A DNA stretch of 5,540 nt from Candidatus Falkowiibacteriota bacterium (GTDB lineage: Bacteria > Patescibacteriota > Patescibacteriia > Patescibacteriales > GWC2-42-12): NCBI GenBank assembly GCA_016208065.1, contig JACQYU010000044.1, positions 1-5,540 of the forward strand, given 5' to 3'. Below are positions 5,482-5,540 of the stretch, one piece after another (the first letter of the stretch is position 1; each line of letters begins with the position of its first letter). The notes beneath the pieces were generated by a model that saw only the letters and a program-made list of their open reading frames with translations, was not told the DNA's origin and searched no databases. The translations under genes were made by a program, and so were the position numbers.

Positions 5482-5540
5482 TAAATCAGTTTGAGTTGCT
5501 CCAAATTTACTTGATGATGGTCTTGGTTTTTGACGTATTG
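5481..5540 (-). CDS. C-terminal 19 codons of an unidentified protein (rest outside window)
   Basis: From the right edge the minus strand reads QYVKNQDHHQVNLEQLKLI and then TAG (5483-5481). The terminator hairpins follow immediately, which supports a real gene end. The YVKNQ..HH pattern weakly recalls the C-terminal YIxNQxEHH segment of IS200-like (Y1) and REP-associated transposases. With so few residues this is only a suggestion, and another protein is quite possible. Confidence 0.5.
   Translation of the reverse strand, partial: QYVKNQDHHQVNLEQLKLI

Overview
The window reads as an ordinary chromosomal stretch from an AT-rich bacterium. It probably comes from the Candidate Phyla Radiation (Patescibacteria, Parcubacteria-like). 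I base this on protein style: a single-chain glycyl-tRNA synthetase, a short lysine-tailed ribosomal protein S1, and an N-terminal membrane protein sequence of a type I associate with those genomes. This is inference, not a database result. TAA, TAG and TGA all appear as stops, and glyQS ends on TGA, so the standard bacterial code (11) fits better than the UGA=Gly code of Gracilibacteria/SR1.

Every gene I can support lies on the minus strand, so transcription runs from the right edge to the left. In that order they are: the last 19 codons of an unidentified protein (5540-5481); tandem hairpins including a strong terminator (5481-5433); a small single-pass membrane protein of unknown function (5402-4947); rpsA for ribosomal protein S1 (4816 to about 3710) with a roughly 90-nt structured leader; a strong terminator (3711-3681); glyQS, glycyl-tRNA synthetase (3611-2310); ftsH, the membrane AAA+ zinc protease (2244-415); and the first 101 codons of a membrane protein that runs off the left edge (304-1). 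There are no tRNA or rRNA genes, CRISPR arrays or complete mobile elements.

The genes do not form an operon. Each of the five genes whose start is visible has its own perfect TATAAT -10 box a short distance upstream, and strong hairpins separate some of them. They share housekeeping themes: translation (glyQS, rpsA) and membrane protein quality control (ftsH). Only the leftmost gene has a strong Shine-Dalgarno sequence. The others have AU-rich starts, and the small membrane protein may be translated from a leaderless mRNA.

The most notable points are in rpsA. Its fourth S1 domain stops after about 22 residues, and the typical acidic/lysine tail continues only in the -1 frame, which implies an internal deletion or an assembly error. 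Its leader can fold into two competing structures, one resembling an intrinsic terminator that ends just before the start codon. I see no clearly new multi-gene system in this window.
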